DNA of 64,000 nt from Prorocentrum cordatum. Lineage: Eukaryota > Sar > Dinophyceae > Prorocentrales > Prorocentraceae. The notes under the pieces were generated by a model. The model saw only the letters and a list, made by a program, of their open reading frames with translations, was not told the origin of the DNA and ran no database searches. Shown here one piece after another: positions 18,801-28,169 of the stretch (positions are counted from its first letter, which is position 1; each line of letters starts with the position of its first letter). The position numbers and the translations under genes were made by a program. The stretch lies in the NCBI GenBank assembly GCA_963575745.1, contig CAUYUJ010016283.1, forward strand, positions 255,734-319,733. Reading direction: 5' to 3'.

Positions 18801-20600
18801 TGGGCTGAGGCCATCCTCCCGAGAGTTGCTAAATCTTGGGGCTCCTCCAGGGGCCCCCTCAGCGCTGCGGTGCTTTCGCTTAAAAGGATCGGTTGGAAAT
18901 TCCAGGGACCATTTACTTTTGTGACCTCCTCAGGCATTGAGTACCCTCTCCCAGGACATTCCCCCGCCCTCCCCCAAAAGCTCATGGAGTTCGACTGGCA
19001 CGGCCAGCTCGCTTCCAAGGCGGCCGAGAAGATCGGCCACCCGAACGCCCAGTTAGATGTGGTTGCTGCCCGTGCTGCTCTGTCATCGCCAGACCTCCTT
19101 GGCCACCAGAAGGGAACCCTCCTCGCCTTCCTCACCCAGAGTATATGGACTATGGACAGAGCCAAGGCAGCAGGATATGAAGTCGAGACTGGCTGCGAGC
19201 GCGGCCACCATTCGGACAACCTCGGCCACCGCATACTTTACTGCCCGAAGACAGAGAATCTCAGAACCACTCACTTCTCGGCAGCGGAGCTTCAGAATTT
19301 AAGAGAGCCTCCTCCCCAGACCCTGCCCCAGCATCTCGGTTTCCAGCTGGTTCCCGAGTATCGTGGAGAGAATCCTCCTGGTTCGGGCCTGGAGTTTGGG
19401 GAGTTTTGGTGTGCTCAGGAGGGGATCGCCCCGCAGGAGGCCTTCAGCGAAGGGGAGGTGTATATAGATGGTAGTTGCACTAACCACGGTCACTATGTTT
19501 TCAACGCCGCAGGTTTCGCGGTGGTCTGTATGCGTAACGGTGAAGCTTTTGCCCATTTCAGTGGCCGAGTCGGCCAGATGTTTTTACAAACCTCGGGTGC
19601 CGCGGAGCATTTGGCCGCTGTTGCGGCCAGTATTCTTTCTAGGGATGTGGAAGTCATTTACTCTGATTGTAAAGGAGTTTTGTCTCTGCACCAAGGGTCT
19701 GAGTACCCTCGGCACAACGCGTGGGCTGGGTGTAAGGTCTTGGCTGGCAGGAGCCACTTCCCCCTCGGCCAGCGCCTGCGCAAGGTCAAGGCCCACCAAG
19801 ACTTGCAGGCCCTCTCAGAAGGCAGTGAAGAGAGAAGGTTGGCCGAAGGTAATAGTACTGCTGACCGCATTGCCAAGGCAACCGCTTTTAAAGGAATGCA
19901 GCCCAGTGAAGCAGAGAAAAGTGATTTCACTGACAGCCGGAAGTTTATCGTGCGATATTTGAAGTATGTTGCGCAGGCTCTGGGAGAGTGGCCCGCGATC
20001 GCCCCCCACCGCAACAAAGCTATGGCCGCCCCAGAGAAGAGTTTTTCTCCCCCCACGGGTGCCGCCTCTGCCCTTTCGTCGTGGACGCCGCCGACGTCGG
20101 TCGAGCCTCCCCCCCCTCCGCCTCCGCCTGTGCCCCAAGAGGAGCCCAGAGAGCCTTTCAGGTACCACACATGGGCTCTCATACACCAGTATCACAGGTG
20201 CATCCTGTGTAGAGTGCAGACCAAGTCTTTCAAACAGCGGGGAGTCTTACAGGCCCAGCATTGCCCTGGCCACTGTAAGCAGCTCTCCGATCTTGTGCAT
20301 GATAATAAAGGCCACGATTTGTTTTACTACGAGCACCTTGATCACCCGACGGGTATCTTGGTTTGCCATAAGTGTGGATCCTTCTCTGAAGGGTTGGGTC
20401 GAGGGCTCGCTAGTGCGTGCAGCACAAGAGTGAGCCACCACGGAGCGGCCACTCAGCTAGCCCGCGTCCAGGAGGGTCGAGATCCCAAGGGCACAAAGTC
20501 GTCCCCGATCGTTTTTAAGACCCCCGCTATTCCCCTGGCCCAGTTGGTGCGCGAGGAGCGTGCCAAGACCCAGGGAGAGGAGGCACTAAGCCCTCCATAG
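15879..20600 (+). CDS. Retrotransposon ORF2 polyprotein: endonuclease, reverse transcriptase, RNase H
   Basis: About 1,573 codons to a TAG at 20598. Residues 1-230 form an endonuclease/exonuclease/phosphatase domain: ATINGSCW (Asn9), AQECK (Glu35), AGDFN (Asp154, Asn156) and PHRPV (His219) match the metal and catalytic positions. Reverse transcriptase covers about 515-820. Motif A is YDLSNYYEHVD (Asp674), motif B is RGIAAGCSWAT, and the motif C box at 764-767 reads FIDG, so the second catalytic Asp is Gly. RNase H follows (Asp1197, Glu1243, Asp1263, Asp1329 in NSTADRIAK; KVKAHQ before the last). The C-terminus has Cys pairs at 1441/1444, 1462/1466 and 1496/1499, probably zinc binding. No ATG opens this frame before the endonuclease: the first codon after the ORF1 stop is AAC, and the next Met comes after the GDFN motif. 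Expression may need a +1 shift from ORF1, reinitiation at a non-ATG codon, or an intact sister copy. Confidence 0.9.
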   Translation, partial: NTYKIATINGSCWLAVRKFVLSPQSSAVTIICAQECKLAEGDSIVRQIQWCSAQGWLAYITPAATSENNELVSGVAILIRDGLDLGVQPITFSAAFDPARLSGVLLELPGVPKFAICCTYFQAAAGLSETNLKLLAAIGQLQDDLTHPVLVAGDFNLAPARLAQAEFLSRSTMTLLVPPTATYRNKKTKSTLDYFLASQGLSPWPSNPRTLSSYPLSPHRPVLLDIVVENNFNTPTLHRPQKLPTRIPVGPQLPEVSWHQSAAALEYASLLIDDAQRPLSDQQQSVLLDHVYFSLAQDLEATISKKTNTPLKPSKYPRAHPPQVLMVPAEAKAARSRAKWVAYTGPLRWLINRIQDFHRCVQDWNLTEFQDALDSLEDCPELFTTVVSLKEGLQEIRVAAGLLHVDFSAGALNQALAIQVLDELLEHVTKLLHQEQAAENAADGKAWRDWVQDNMKAGMGWAHRWTKRLEAWRPSSVPFKSQYSGRPQHILQAEADRLAKIWQVSQDTPPQLVPDREDRIALCPISPKRLRQVAKSFPHATATTWDGFHPRHFSMLSNEQAETVCDFIGLLEKIGHMPTQLQGIVSTLMMKLKQHDAPASQPSFRSIGMLPALYRVWARLRRSAAREWEAHHRRPYLAHQAGHSIVELVYKQSLECEFNNSDKDQQYSAQVLYDLSNYYEHVDRPCLAYRAVESGFPCCLLRIILSQYASERIVALQDCAVSVGKPWRGIAAGCSWATYLVQMYVLAPLDVWTQAHCHIRLAMFIDGMLLQCHGRSYSLIVSQLNIAARSMADCIINEFKCQIASKKSQVLASQQALQDQLRTALGPLAGPNADRSGPNLGCETGAGRPQRRWRKQRKISERLDKMRKRLNRVRMLKRAGGNTHKLYRTGLEAATTFGVEVTGINGTQLESARSQFLAAAGPRCPTRSRSLALLILKDPLWKAALGPAIMWHRLVWDAATRPHLAVTSLQQLRVWAEAILPRVAKSWGSSRGPLSAAVLSLKRIGWKFQGPFTFVTSSGIEYPLPGHSPALPQKLMEFDWHGQLASKAAEKIGHPNAQLDVVAARAALSSPDLLGHQKGTLLAFLTQSIWTMDRAKAAGYEVETGCERGHHSDNLGHRILYCPKTENLRTTHFSAAELQNLREPPPQTLPQHLGFQLVPEYRGENPPGSGLEFGEFWCAQEGIAPQEAFSEGEVYIDGSCTNHGHYVFNAAGFAVVCMRNGEAFAHFSGRVGQMFLQTSGAAEHLAAVAASILSRDVEVIYSDCKGVLSLHQGSEYPRHNAWAGCKVLAGRSHFPLGQRLRKVKAHQDLQALSEGSEERRLAEGNSTADRIAKATAFKGMQPSEAEKSDFTDSRKFIVRYLKYVAQALGEWPAIAPHRNKAMAAPEKSFSPPTGAASALSSWTPPTSVEPPPPPPPPVPQEEPREPFRYHTWALIHQYHRCILCRVQTKSFKQRGVLQAQHCPGHCKQLSDLVHDNKGHDLFYYEHLDHPTGILVCHKCGSFSEGLGRGLASACSTRVSHHGAATQLARVQEGRDPKGTKSSPIVFKTPAIPLAQLVREERAKTQGEEALSPP

Positions 20601-20664
20601 TCGGCCGCGCTCTCTCGCGGCGGACATCGAACACCCCCAAGCCATGTGCGTGTCCTGCTCTTTC
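20601..20664. other. Short 3-prime untranslated end of the retrotransposon
   Basis: About 60 bases between the ORF2 stop and the CTC tract. It contains a small hairpin (CGCGCTCTCTCGCGG) and no poly-A run. Confidence 0.5.
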
Positions 20665-20752
20665 TCCTCCTCCACCTCCTCATCCTCGTCCTCCTCCTCC
20701 TCCTCCTCAACCTCATCGTCCTCCTACTCCTCCTCCCTCCTCCTCCCTCCCC
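20664..20752. repeat. (CTC)n microsatellite at the retrotransposon 3-prime edge
   Basis: Imperfect CTC/TCC tract directly following the element. Confidence 0.9.
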
Positions 20753-21020
20753 CGCAAGCGCCTAAATACATCCAACAAGCCCAGATGGCTCCCAAAATGC
20801 CCCCTCAGGATCCCAACATACTTCGAGAGATCCCCTTCTGTCCGCTCTTCTCCAGTTCCTCCCACTCCTTCCCTTGCCGCTGTCCTCCTCCTCCTCCACT
20901 CACCAATCCCCCTCTCCTCCTCCTCCTCCTCCTCCTCCTCCTCCTCCTCCTCCTCCTCCTCCTCCTCCTCCTCCTCCTCATCCTCATCCGCCTCCTCCTC
21001 CTCCTCCTCATCTTCCACTC
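20753..21020 (+). repeat. Array-end segment plus second (CTC)n tract
   Basis: 20753-20860 is a diverged copy of 13435-13540 (CAAGCCCAGATGGCTCCCA, ATACTTCGAGAG). A long CTC tract follows at about 20885-21015, so both sides of the retrotransposon look like ends of GATGGCC-type elements. Confidence 0.65.
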
Positions 21021-22050
21021 CCGCCGACTTGAAGAACTCGCAATACTCGTCGGTAGGCATGATCCGCCTCCATGTCTGGCGGCACGGAATGCCATTTTCT
21101 CACGGTTTCAAACATTGTCTGCAGGGCCGAAACAATATTCAAGGCAACCCATCAACACGTCAGGACGTCACAAACAACCCCAAAACTTCACGTGATCGAC
21201 TTTCGACGACTGGAGATCCCCGCGACGCTGCCAGGAAGCACAGGGAAACTCCCCTGATACTCACCACAAGCAGATGGCCCAATATAGCCCCTCCCCTGAT
21301 AATTCAAGGGGTCTGCGGATGTGACGTAAGCCTTTAGAATCATGACAGCTTAAACCTTGCACGGTCGGCGACTTTCCCATCGCCAGATCGTTCAATATCG
21401 GCCGATTCTGGAACACTGGATACGAAAACGCCGGCCTTGCACCGTGCCATGTTTGGACTCCCTTCAGGCCTCGCTCCAACGCGGCGCCCTGTGTAGCTTT
21501 CGTCTCAAAGAGCCGAAAACCTGTGCACCGCACCACTCAGAGGTTGAAGATCGACGACGCCTCCGGAGACGCAAACGCGGCACGGTGCACAGAAGTCGTC
21601 CATGGACTTCCCCCCCGCGGGGCGAACCTGCCTACAGACGTGGCGCGCTAGACGGCGCACGACGAGCGGAGAGACGCGCCCCAGAGACCCCCGGCCGGCG
21701 GCCGATCCCAGCCCTGGCCGCACCGAGATCCTGAACACCTCTTGGCGCAGGAGCCTCACACGGCCTCGTCTCCATCAGGGGGGTGTACTGACACGAGAGT
21801 GTGCCCGAACATCTGCCCGAGTGTGACCGAAACGAGCGCCCGAAGTTTTCCGAGCGCGCCACAGTGCAGCCGAAATTCTTGTTCGAAACCAAAGCGACTC
21901 TCAATTTCGGTTACAAGTTCAGTCAGACGGTGTAATCGATAATAGTTTCACGTTTTCGGTCGCCGATGTTGTTACGTTGGTCACGTGTTTCTGGCTGAGA
22001 AGGGTCGGGTGTCATCTGTCGGCACAAACAGAAACTATTGTATGTCCACG
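21021..22050. other. Unique sequence with a fragment of family G
   Basis: No gene recognised. At 21365-21430 a piece of family G is visible (CATCGCCAGATCGTTC, AATATCGGCCGATTCTGG). Open frames here are short and without motifs. Confidence 0.4.
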
Positions 22051-22054
22051 CGGA

Positions 22055-22460
22055 CTTTACGCCGACTTGGCCTTCGATCCGCGGGCTCACGCAACACATC
22101 CACGACCATCCTGCTGCATCCAGAGCCCGAATCGGACACCGGAGTGTCGAAAAACCGATCCGCTCGAATAGACGAAGAGAAGCACATCAGCATTGGGACA
22201 CAAGAGGTCCGCGCGGAGTTCTTGGACTGGCGCTGGACCCCCGCCAGGGGCGGGGCCGGAAGCGCCGCCCTGGGTCGCCCTTGGAGCGCACCCGAAAACT
22301 TCGCGCGGACCTCCACAGGTGTTTAAGTTTCGTGAGGTGCGCCATGCTAGAGGTCTCTCCGACCGACCCAGGCCCCCACGGAGGGTGCGACGGCGGAGTC
22401 AGCACTGGCTGCGCGAGTTGACGCACTTCAAATTTCAAGCTGCCGCAATGGGTTCAAATG
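22055..22460 (+). repeat. Segmental repeat containing a TIR element, copy 1
   Basis: Shares with 23070-23560 the blocks CTTCGATCC...ACATCCACGACC, AATCGGACACC-type spacer, the TIR element, and CCCGAC/CCGACC-CCAGGCCCCCACGG. Divergence is substantial. Confidence 0.55.
22204..22314. mobile_element. TIR (MITE-like) element, copy 2
   Basis: 111 bases. The left end is GAGGTCCGCGCGGAGTT and the right end is AACTTCGCGCGGACCTCC, which are inverted copies of each other with one mismatch in the shared stretch. The interior is GC-rich with no coding capacity. Target-site duplication is unclear (ACA on both sides is possible). Confidence 0.7.
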
Positions 22461-23065
22461 ATACTTTCCTCTGGAATCCTCCACGACAGCGGTTCTTGGT
22501 ATGACTCGACGAAAATAGGATGAGAATAGAGTCAGACGATAATGAACCGGGAATATCTGAGAGAGGCGGCCGTTCAAGCGCACCCCAGAACGCTCTGAAA
22601 GTGTTCCGGATCGCTCTGGAACGACTTACCCTCGTACTAGGCCTGCCTGGAGCCTCCTTGACAGCTATTTTTGTTCAGACTCACGTGAGTCAAATGAATG
22701 TCTCCCTTTGCACCTGGTATTGCGTACGGCTGTAGACATGTGCGATCGTCTTCCAGATAGATCTTATCCTGGAATACCTGGCTGGTGCTTGTATTCGAAT
22801 ACAGCAGCTCCCTCACTGGACAAGACGACTGTGGCTTCACAATCTACAGCTCGCTCTGGCTCACGACGCTGGCCCTGAATGGGCAGCCCCCAGCCAAAGC
22901 GAGATCATTGGTTCCGCGATCTCCAACACGGGATCGCTGCACTGAGCGATCCCTGGACCCGCCGAGTACCCAGCAGACCCACTGAAGCTTGCCTGGCTGG
23001 TGCCCAACAGAAGTGCACACAACTGTTGAAAGAGAACACTTGCAGACATCCAAGGGTTCCGATTG
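22461..23065. other. Unique sequence, nothing recognised
   Basis: Contains the diverged GGATCGCTCTGGAACGACTT motif at 22607-22628, also seen near 7110. No gene was recognised. Confidence 0.35.
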
Positions 23066-23069
23066 CACG

Positions 23070-23560
23070 CAAGCTTCGACTTCGATCCCCAAGAACCTCA
23101 CAATACATCCACGACCGTCTGGAGTGCTGCAGCCAAAACCCGAAACGGCCTCACGATTTTCAAAGGCCCGTCCGTTTGAATAACGAACACAAGACTCATA
23201 AGAATACTAATACAAATAAGAAGAACACGGCAACAACATAATTGCTAGAGATCCGCGATGGTTTCTTGCATCGGCGCTGGACTCCATCCCTCGCACGCGG
23301 ACCGCGCCAGGGAGACGACGAAGACGCAGTCAGGGGGGTCCAGCGCCGACCCGAGGCGTCCACACGGACCGCCCCAAGGGAAATTCATGTCGCTGTGCCT
23401 CCTTCCTCTCGTAGTAAGAACTGAACACAATTCGTCGTCAGGTGCTACACCCTAAATGCATCAGCCCGACACCAGCCCCCACGGACGGCGTAGCGGCTGG
23501 GTCAGCAGGTCACGTGGAGCAGATCGCAACCTTCAAGTTTCCGCGCTAGCGGTTACTGTC
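23070..23560 (+). repeat. Segmental repeat containing a TIR element, copy 2
   Basis: Second copy of the segment at 22055-22460; about 90 extra bases include AT-rich TAATACAAATAAG sequence before the TIR element. Confidence 0.55.
23248..23373. mobile_element. TIR (MITE-like) element, copy 3
   Basis: 126 bases. The left end is GAGATCCGCGATGGTTTCTT, then TCGGCGCTGGACTCC. The right end is GGGGTCCAGCGCCGACCC, then CACACGGACCGCC. The inner parts of the two ends are inverted copies. Confidence 0.7.
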
Positions 23561-24245
23561 GCATATACAGATTCGACTGCCGACTCGATAATGCCGCTTC
23601 ACAACGGGGCCAACCGCAGCCCACCAACCCCCGCGCCCGGCGGGCAGGGGATGGTGGCAAAGACAGCCTATCAATCCCACCCCACTCGCATGCGGCCTGC
23701 CATCTTCGTCGTCAACCTTCTCGCGCTTGACGCAGCATTCCACCACCATGGGCGGCAGCGGCAGGCCAGCCCCGCTCTTGGGTCGGACGAAAGCGGAGGG
23801 GAGACAGAAGAAAAAGGAGCTAGAAAGAAAGAGGTTTACGTGGCCGGTTTCCACGGCGGCGCTTCCCAGCGTTGGAGGCGGCCATCGACACAGTGGCCTG
23901 GCGGCCGGGGGGGGGCCACCAACATGAAACACATGTCGTACCCCACACCCCTTTTTCCCTTGTCTGAAGAAAGATGATAAAAATGTGGATTAACATTGAT
24001 TTGGAATCGGCGAAACATTATCGATACATCGGCGTTTGGTTCTCGATATACGAGCCGCAAGTTGTTGGACATATTGGAGCACTCAGGCCCCAATGGGCGA
24101 AGAACAAACGCTCTGGGGGCCGATGTTTCCCTCACTGGGCCAACCCCCCCCCCGTGTGCGCCTCTGCCAATCCCCCGTGTCCGTCCGAACTCACCTTCGG
24201 GGGCGGCAAACACGTCATCACGCCCGCCATATGGGAGAGGCCTCA
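23561..24245. other. Unique sequence, no gene assigned
   Basis: Only short open frames, none with a domain. The AT-rich piece near 23975-24060 is not repeated elsewhere in the window as far as I can see. Confidence 0.35.
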
Positions 24246-24249
24246 AAAC

Positions 24250-24372
24250 ACAGACACACACACACACACAAACAAACAAACAAACAAACAAACACACACT
24301 AACACACACACACACACACACACACAAAAACACACACACAGACACACACACACACACACAGACACATACACA

Positions 24373-24412
<40 letters not shown>
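24250..24412. repeat. (CA)n microsatellite with AAAC and GACA interruptions
   Basis: Long CA dinucleotide tract containing a short (AAAC)n block at about 24268-24293. Confidence 0.95.
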
Positions 24413-24810
24413 TTTTTGTTACGTCGCGGCCCCGCGCGCGGCGACATGGCGTAGAAAGCCAAAGGCAGTCAGTAAAGCGCACACGTCTACGCCCGGCCGT
24501 GTTCTCGGAAACCGCGTTCAGTCTCGCAGCCACTGGCAACCACAACCATCCAGGCAGGGATGACGGGGAGGCGGCGGTGAATAGACGAAACTACGGTTAG
24601 AAAGGATGGTGACATAAACCAAAACGGGACTGGTGACTGGAAGGTGGGGAAACCGAACACGCAGGCATGGACCGACAACGGGGCGAGCCACGGAACGACG
24701 GGGAGAGCTAGATGCAGGCGGGGGAACCGGCGGAGCCCGGCGGTGCGCCGGGACCGGCGGCGGCCGAGAGGGCGGCCCCTGAGGGGGCAGCCCGGGCCAG
24801 CCCCCTAGGG
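24413..24810. other. Unique sequence, nothing recognised
   Basis: No repeat or gene seen; ends in a Gly/Ala-codon-like GC-rich stretch. Confidence 0.35.
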
Positions 24811-24811
24811 A

Positions 24812-24905
24812 GGCTCCTCTTCCAACCCCCTTCTTCCCCTTCGGGGAAGGGTTTACTCCTGCCCCTACTCCCTCCCCTGGACCTGAACGCGGGCTTTGGC
24901 CAGGA
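24812..24905 (+). repeat. Leader module of composite repeat, partial copy
   Basis: CAACCCCCTTCTTCCCC, TTCGGGGAAGGGTTTACTCC and CTCCCTCCCCTGGACCTG match the second half of the leaders at 7890-7960 and 46100-46180. The CCCACCAGCCC start is not intact (CCAGCCCCCTAGGG). Confidence 0.55.
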
Positions 24906-25560
24906 GTTGGAGCGCCCATGATGGCCCAAGATGACTCCAAGAGGGCCTCGGAGAGCCCAAGATGACCTCCAACATGGCTCAAGATACCCCCAAAGAAAAA
25001 AACCAAGATGGCTCCCAAGATGCCCCCAAAGGCTTTAGGACCGCCCCAAGACGGTTCCAAGAGGTCGCCGAGACCTCCAAAGAGGCCCCCAAGAGGCCAA
25101 ATCCTTCAAAACATCAGTGCCGGTTGCATCGTTTCCCGCTTGCTTTCGATAGCCTTCCGAGGGCTCAAGATGGTTCCAAAATGGCCCAAGAGGGCCCCAA
25201 GAGAGGCCCACGAGAACCCCAAGACGGCCCCAATAGCGCACAAGAGCGCCCCAAAAGCGCCCCAACAGGGGTCCAAGAAACGATTTTAGGTACCCTCAAT
25301 GGGGGGCTAATTGGGACCCTCCCCTTCTTTGATTGGTGTCATCCAAGATGGCTCCAAGAGTGCCCCCAAGGTTCCCAAGAGCGCCCCAAGAGGGCCCCGA
25401 GAGGCGCCAAGGGGCCCCAAGAGACGCCCCGAAGGCCTCCAAGAGGCCCCCAAGAGACCCCGAAGAGGCCTCAAAAGGCACCTAGGACCATGAAGCGGCC
25501 CGCAAGACGGCCCAAGGGAACCCAACGAGACCCCAAGAGGCCCCAAACAACACACTATCC
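24906..25560 (+). repeat. GATGGCC/CCAAGAGG degenerate array, fourth locus
   Basis: Same units as at 8 kb. It includes one GGGGGGCTAATTGGGACC...CTTCTTTGATTGG...CCAAGATGGC segment at 25295-25350. No CTC tract or tail module follows. Confidence 0.8.
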
Positions 25561-25687
25561 CGGTAAAGCAACCTAACAGCGATGTGTAGGAGCATATCTG
25601 GAAGCATCCCCCTTAAGATTCAGATGAGAATCCAGTTGTAGAGTTCTGCTGTTCTCGCAGTCGTAGTCGCATTCGCGATCACAGTCG

Positions 25688-26092
25688 CAGTGGCCTGCAT
25701 TAGCCTCAGCCTCAGCCTCAGCCTGCCTCAGCATCAGCCTCAGCCTCAGCTTCAGCCTGCCTCAGCCTCAGCCTCAGCCTGCTCCTGCATCAGCCTCAGT
25801 CTGCCTGCAGCCTCGGCCTCAGCCTCAGCCTGCCTCAGCCTGAGCCTGCCTGAGCCTCAGCCTCAGCCTCAGCCTGCCTCAGCATCAGCCAGTTTCAGCC
25901 TCAGCCTCAGCCTCAGCCTCAGCCTCAGCCTCAGCCTTAGCCTCAGCCTCAGCCTGCTTCAGCCTCAGCCTCCAGTCTGCCTTCAGCCTCGGCCTCAGCC
26001 TCGGCCTGCCTCAGCCTCAGCCTCAGCCTGCATCAGCCTGCCTCAGCATCAGCCAGCTTCAGCCTCAGCATCAGCCTCTGCCTCGGATGAAC
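25688..26092 (+). repeat. (CCTCAG)n hexanucleotide minisatellite
   Basis: About 400 bases of CAGCCT hexamers with CCTG and CATCAG interruptions. The repeat reads as Ser-Leu or Gln-Pro in its frames. Hexamer phase is kept over long stretches. Confidence 0.95.
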
Positions 26093-26259
26093 GTTCCATA
26101 TAGCGGTACGGCCAGGGGAACGCCATTGCAATCGAAACTCTGGTGACGAGGCACGTTGAGTGAAATGGACTGCAGTGTCACTAGCAACTCCTGAACCAAG
26201 CACGGCTGTCGCGGAAGGAATATAAAATGTGACCCGAGACTAACCTAGTGAAAACTCAG

Positions 26260-26878
26260 AGAAATCAGTGTGTGTGTGTGACGGTTGTGTCAGGGAATTG
26301 AAAGTTGAGATGTGACAGGTCGACAAGGACACTGTGTATGAGTGTTGCATGATAGTGAGAGAACGAGTGTTGCCCAGGAGTGTCGCCCAGATATGAAGTT
26401 CTGAGAGGTCACAGAGCACAAAGTGTGTGACTGTCGCGTGGGATTACTCTGAATGTATCCCGGGATTGCCGTTCCAGACAGCCAGATAGCCCGGCGTGTA
26501 TACCTGTTGTGTGCGATTTTTCCAATGTAGCCTGGGAGTAGCGTTCCTGGGAGGTCTCGGAGCACGAAGTGTATGACTCTTGCATCCTGTTATTCCGAAT
26601 GTGGCCTGGGAGTGGGGTTCTGGGATGCCAAAGAGCTCGAAATGTGTGACTGTTGCATCCCGTTAATCAGAATGTGGCCCGGGAATGGAGTTCTGGGGTG
26701 TCAAGTACGAGGAATTGTTTGACTGTTGCGTCCGGCTATTCCGAATGTGGCCCGGGAATGGCGTTCTGGGAGGTCAAGGAGCACCAAGTGTGTGACTGTT
26801 GCATCCGGTTATTCAGAATGTGGCCTGGGAATGGGGTTCTGAGAGGTCGACGAGCACGAAGTGTGTGACTGTTGGTGA
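26260..26878 (+). repeat. 72-74-bp tandem array, about 8 copies
   Basis: Unit: GTGTGTGACTGTTGCATCCG, then TTATTCAGAATGTGGCC, GGGAATGGGGTTCTG, GAGGTCGACGAGCACGAA. The GTGTGAC anchor lies at about 26427, 26570, 26644, 26718, 26789 and 26862. The left copies are more diverged. Confidence 0.9.
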
Positions 26879-27175
26879 AAAACGAGCCCGGCACAGGCCC
26901 GGCACCCTGCCGGCCGGCAACTCCCAACGCCTGCCCGGACCCCCCTGTGGAGTGATCTGTGAGCTCTTTTGAGTCAACTAGAAACCTATCAGTCTACGCC
27001 GTTAGGTAAAAAAGAAGCTTCCAAGAGGCCCCCAAAAATGCAACAACAAACTTCCAAGATGCATCCAAGACGCCCCAAGAGTTTCCCCGAACCGCCACAA
27101 CGCGCCTAAGACGATCCAAGGAGCATACAAGCACTCAGGAGAGACGCCGAAAGGCATCCAAGAAGAGTCTAACCC
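26879..27175. repeat. Eroded GATGGCC-type sequence
   Basis: From about 27010, CTTCCAAGAGGCCCCC, CTTCCAAGATGCATCC and CCCCAAGAGTTTCC are decayed units of the GATGGCC/CCAAGAGG family, ahead of a CTC tract and a tail module, in the same order as at 8-9.3 kb. Confidence 0.45.
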
Positions 27176-27179
27176 TTCT

Positions 27180-27312
27180 ACTCGCCCTCCTCCTCCTCAT
27201 CGTCCTCCTTGTTTTTCTCCTCCCCCTCCTTTTCCTCCTCCTCCTCCTCCTCCTCCTCCTCATCCTCCTCCTCCTCCTCCTCCTCCTCCTCCTCCTCCTC
27301 CTCCTGCATCTC
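27180..27312. repeat. (CTC)n microsatellite
   Basis: Imperfect, then nearly perfect CTC/TCC tract. Confidence 0.9.
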
Positions 27313-27433
27313 CTCATCAGCAAATTGATCATCCTTCTCCTTCCTCCCTCATCCATCCTCCTCCTCCCTGGAGCGATGACGGCTGTCCCCCTCTTTGCTC
27401 CTACATTTTCCTGATCATCCAGACTCGCCTGGG

Positions 27434-27640
27434 CCTCGGTTTGGAATGGGCCGGTGGGGATTTGTTTTGATCGCAAGCGCACCGGAAGACGCCGGGCGCC
27501 GTCTGAACGAAGCGTCGATGCAACGGCCAGATGGGCTGGTGGGAATACTTTCTTCCGTCGCGGCCGCAGGCAAAGGGGCCGACAGCGTCAGCTGAGTCAG
27601 ATCGGGCCACGAGTAACCTAATGGCCGGCGCGCGTTCCGA
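27434..27640 (+). repeat. Tail-module copies
   Basis: AATGGGCCGGTGGGGATTTG at 27442 and AGATGGGCTGGTGGGAATAC at 27530. After the second, CGTCGCGGCCGCAGGC and a GGCCGACAGCGTCAG block recur at 31708-31765 after another tail-module copy. Confidence 0.5.
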
Positions 27641-28165
27641 GCAAGGCAGGCAAGACCTACCGCCGAGGGAAGCAGCCGCGCCGAGGCTGAGCTGCGCTGG
27701 GGGGAGAAGCTGTCAGCTGCGGAGGCGGCTGGGATGCTGCAGCGTGCGAGTACCATGGGAGCTGAATCACCAGGCACGAGAATTAGGCATCGTCGCCACC
27801 GGGCGCCAGAGGACAGGGAAGCAGACCGCCAGGTGACTCGCCAGGCCGCACAAGAAAGCTGAACCACTCCTGAAAGACACGGCGGGCCAATACCCCAGGT
27901 GGCCAGCTGACAACCAGATCCAGGGAAGTGCAAGCACTGCCGGAACTGGTCAGAACGCGCGAAACCTGAACGCCAGGTCTCATTCGGTCCCACGGAACAG
28001 AAAGAGTGCCAGGGACCAGGTGACGGGAGCCTCCACCGAGGCTGAGGGGGACGGAGCCCAGCGCCAGTGGCGGAGTGGGAGCCAGACGCGGCCAAGCCGG
28101 GCGGTGTCTGGGGACCAGAGCCCCAGAAGAGTACAAGCACAAGCGCCGGTACTGCTCAAGACGCG
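27641..28165. other. Unique GC-rich sequence, no gene assigned
   Basis: Open frames on both strands, none with recognisable domains. Confidence 0.35.
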
Positions 28166-28169
28166 TGGG

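Larger units (their letters stand above)
13768..20660 (+). mobile_element. Non-LTR (LINE-type) retrotransposon, nearly intact
   Basis: Runs from 5-prime tandem monomers (13768-14035), through a CTC-rich leader, to ORF1 (14723-15880) and ORF2 (15879-20600). It ends shortly before a CTC tract at 20660; there is no poly-A tail. ORF1 has a zinc ribbon and coiled coil. ORF2 has an apurinic-type endonuclease, reverse transcriptase, RNase H and a C-terminal Cys/His region, which is the usual order for LINE elements with RNase H. Both long frames are free of stops, so the insertion is fairly young. However, the RT active-site box is FIDG. Target-site duplications were not identified because both edges are repetitive, so the boundaries are approximate. 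Element type is certain; placement in a named clade is not attempted. Confidence 0.92.
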
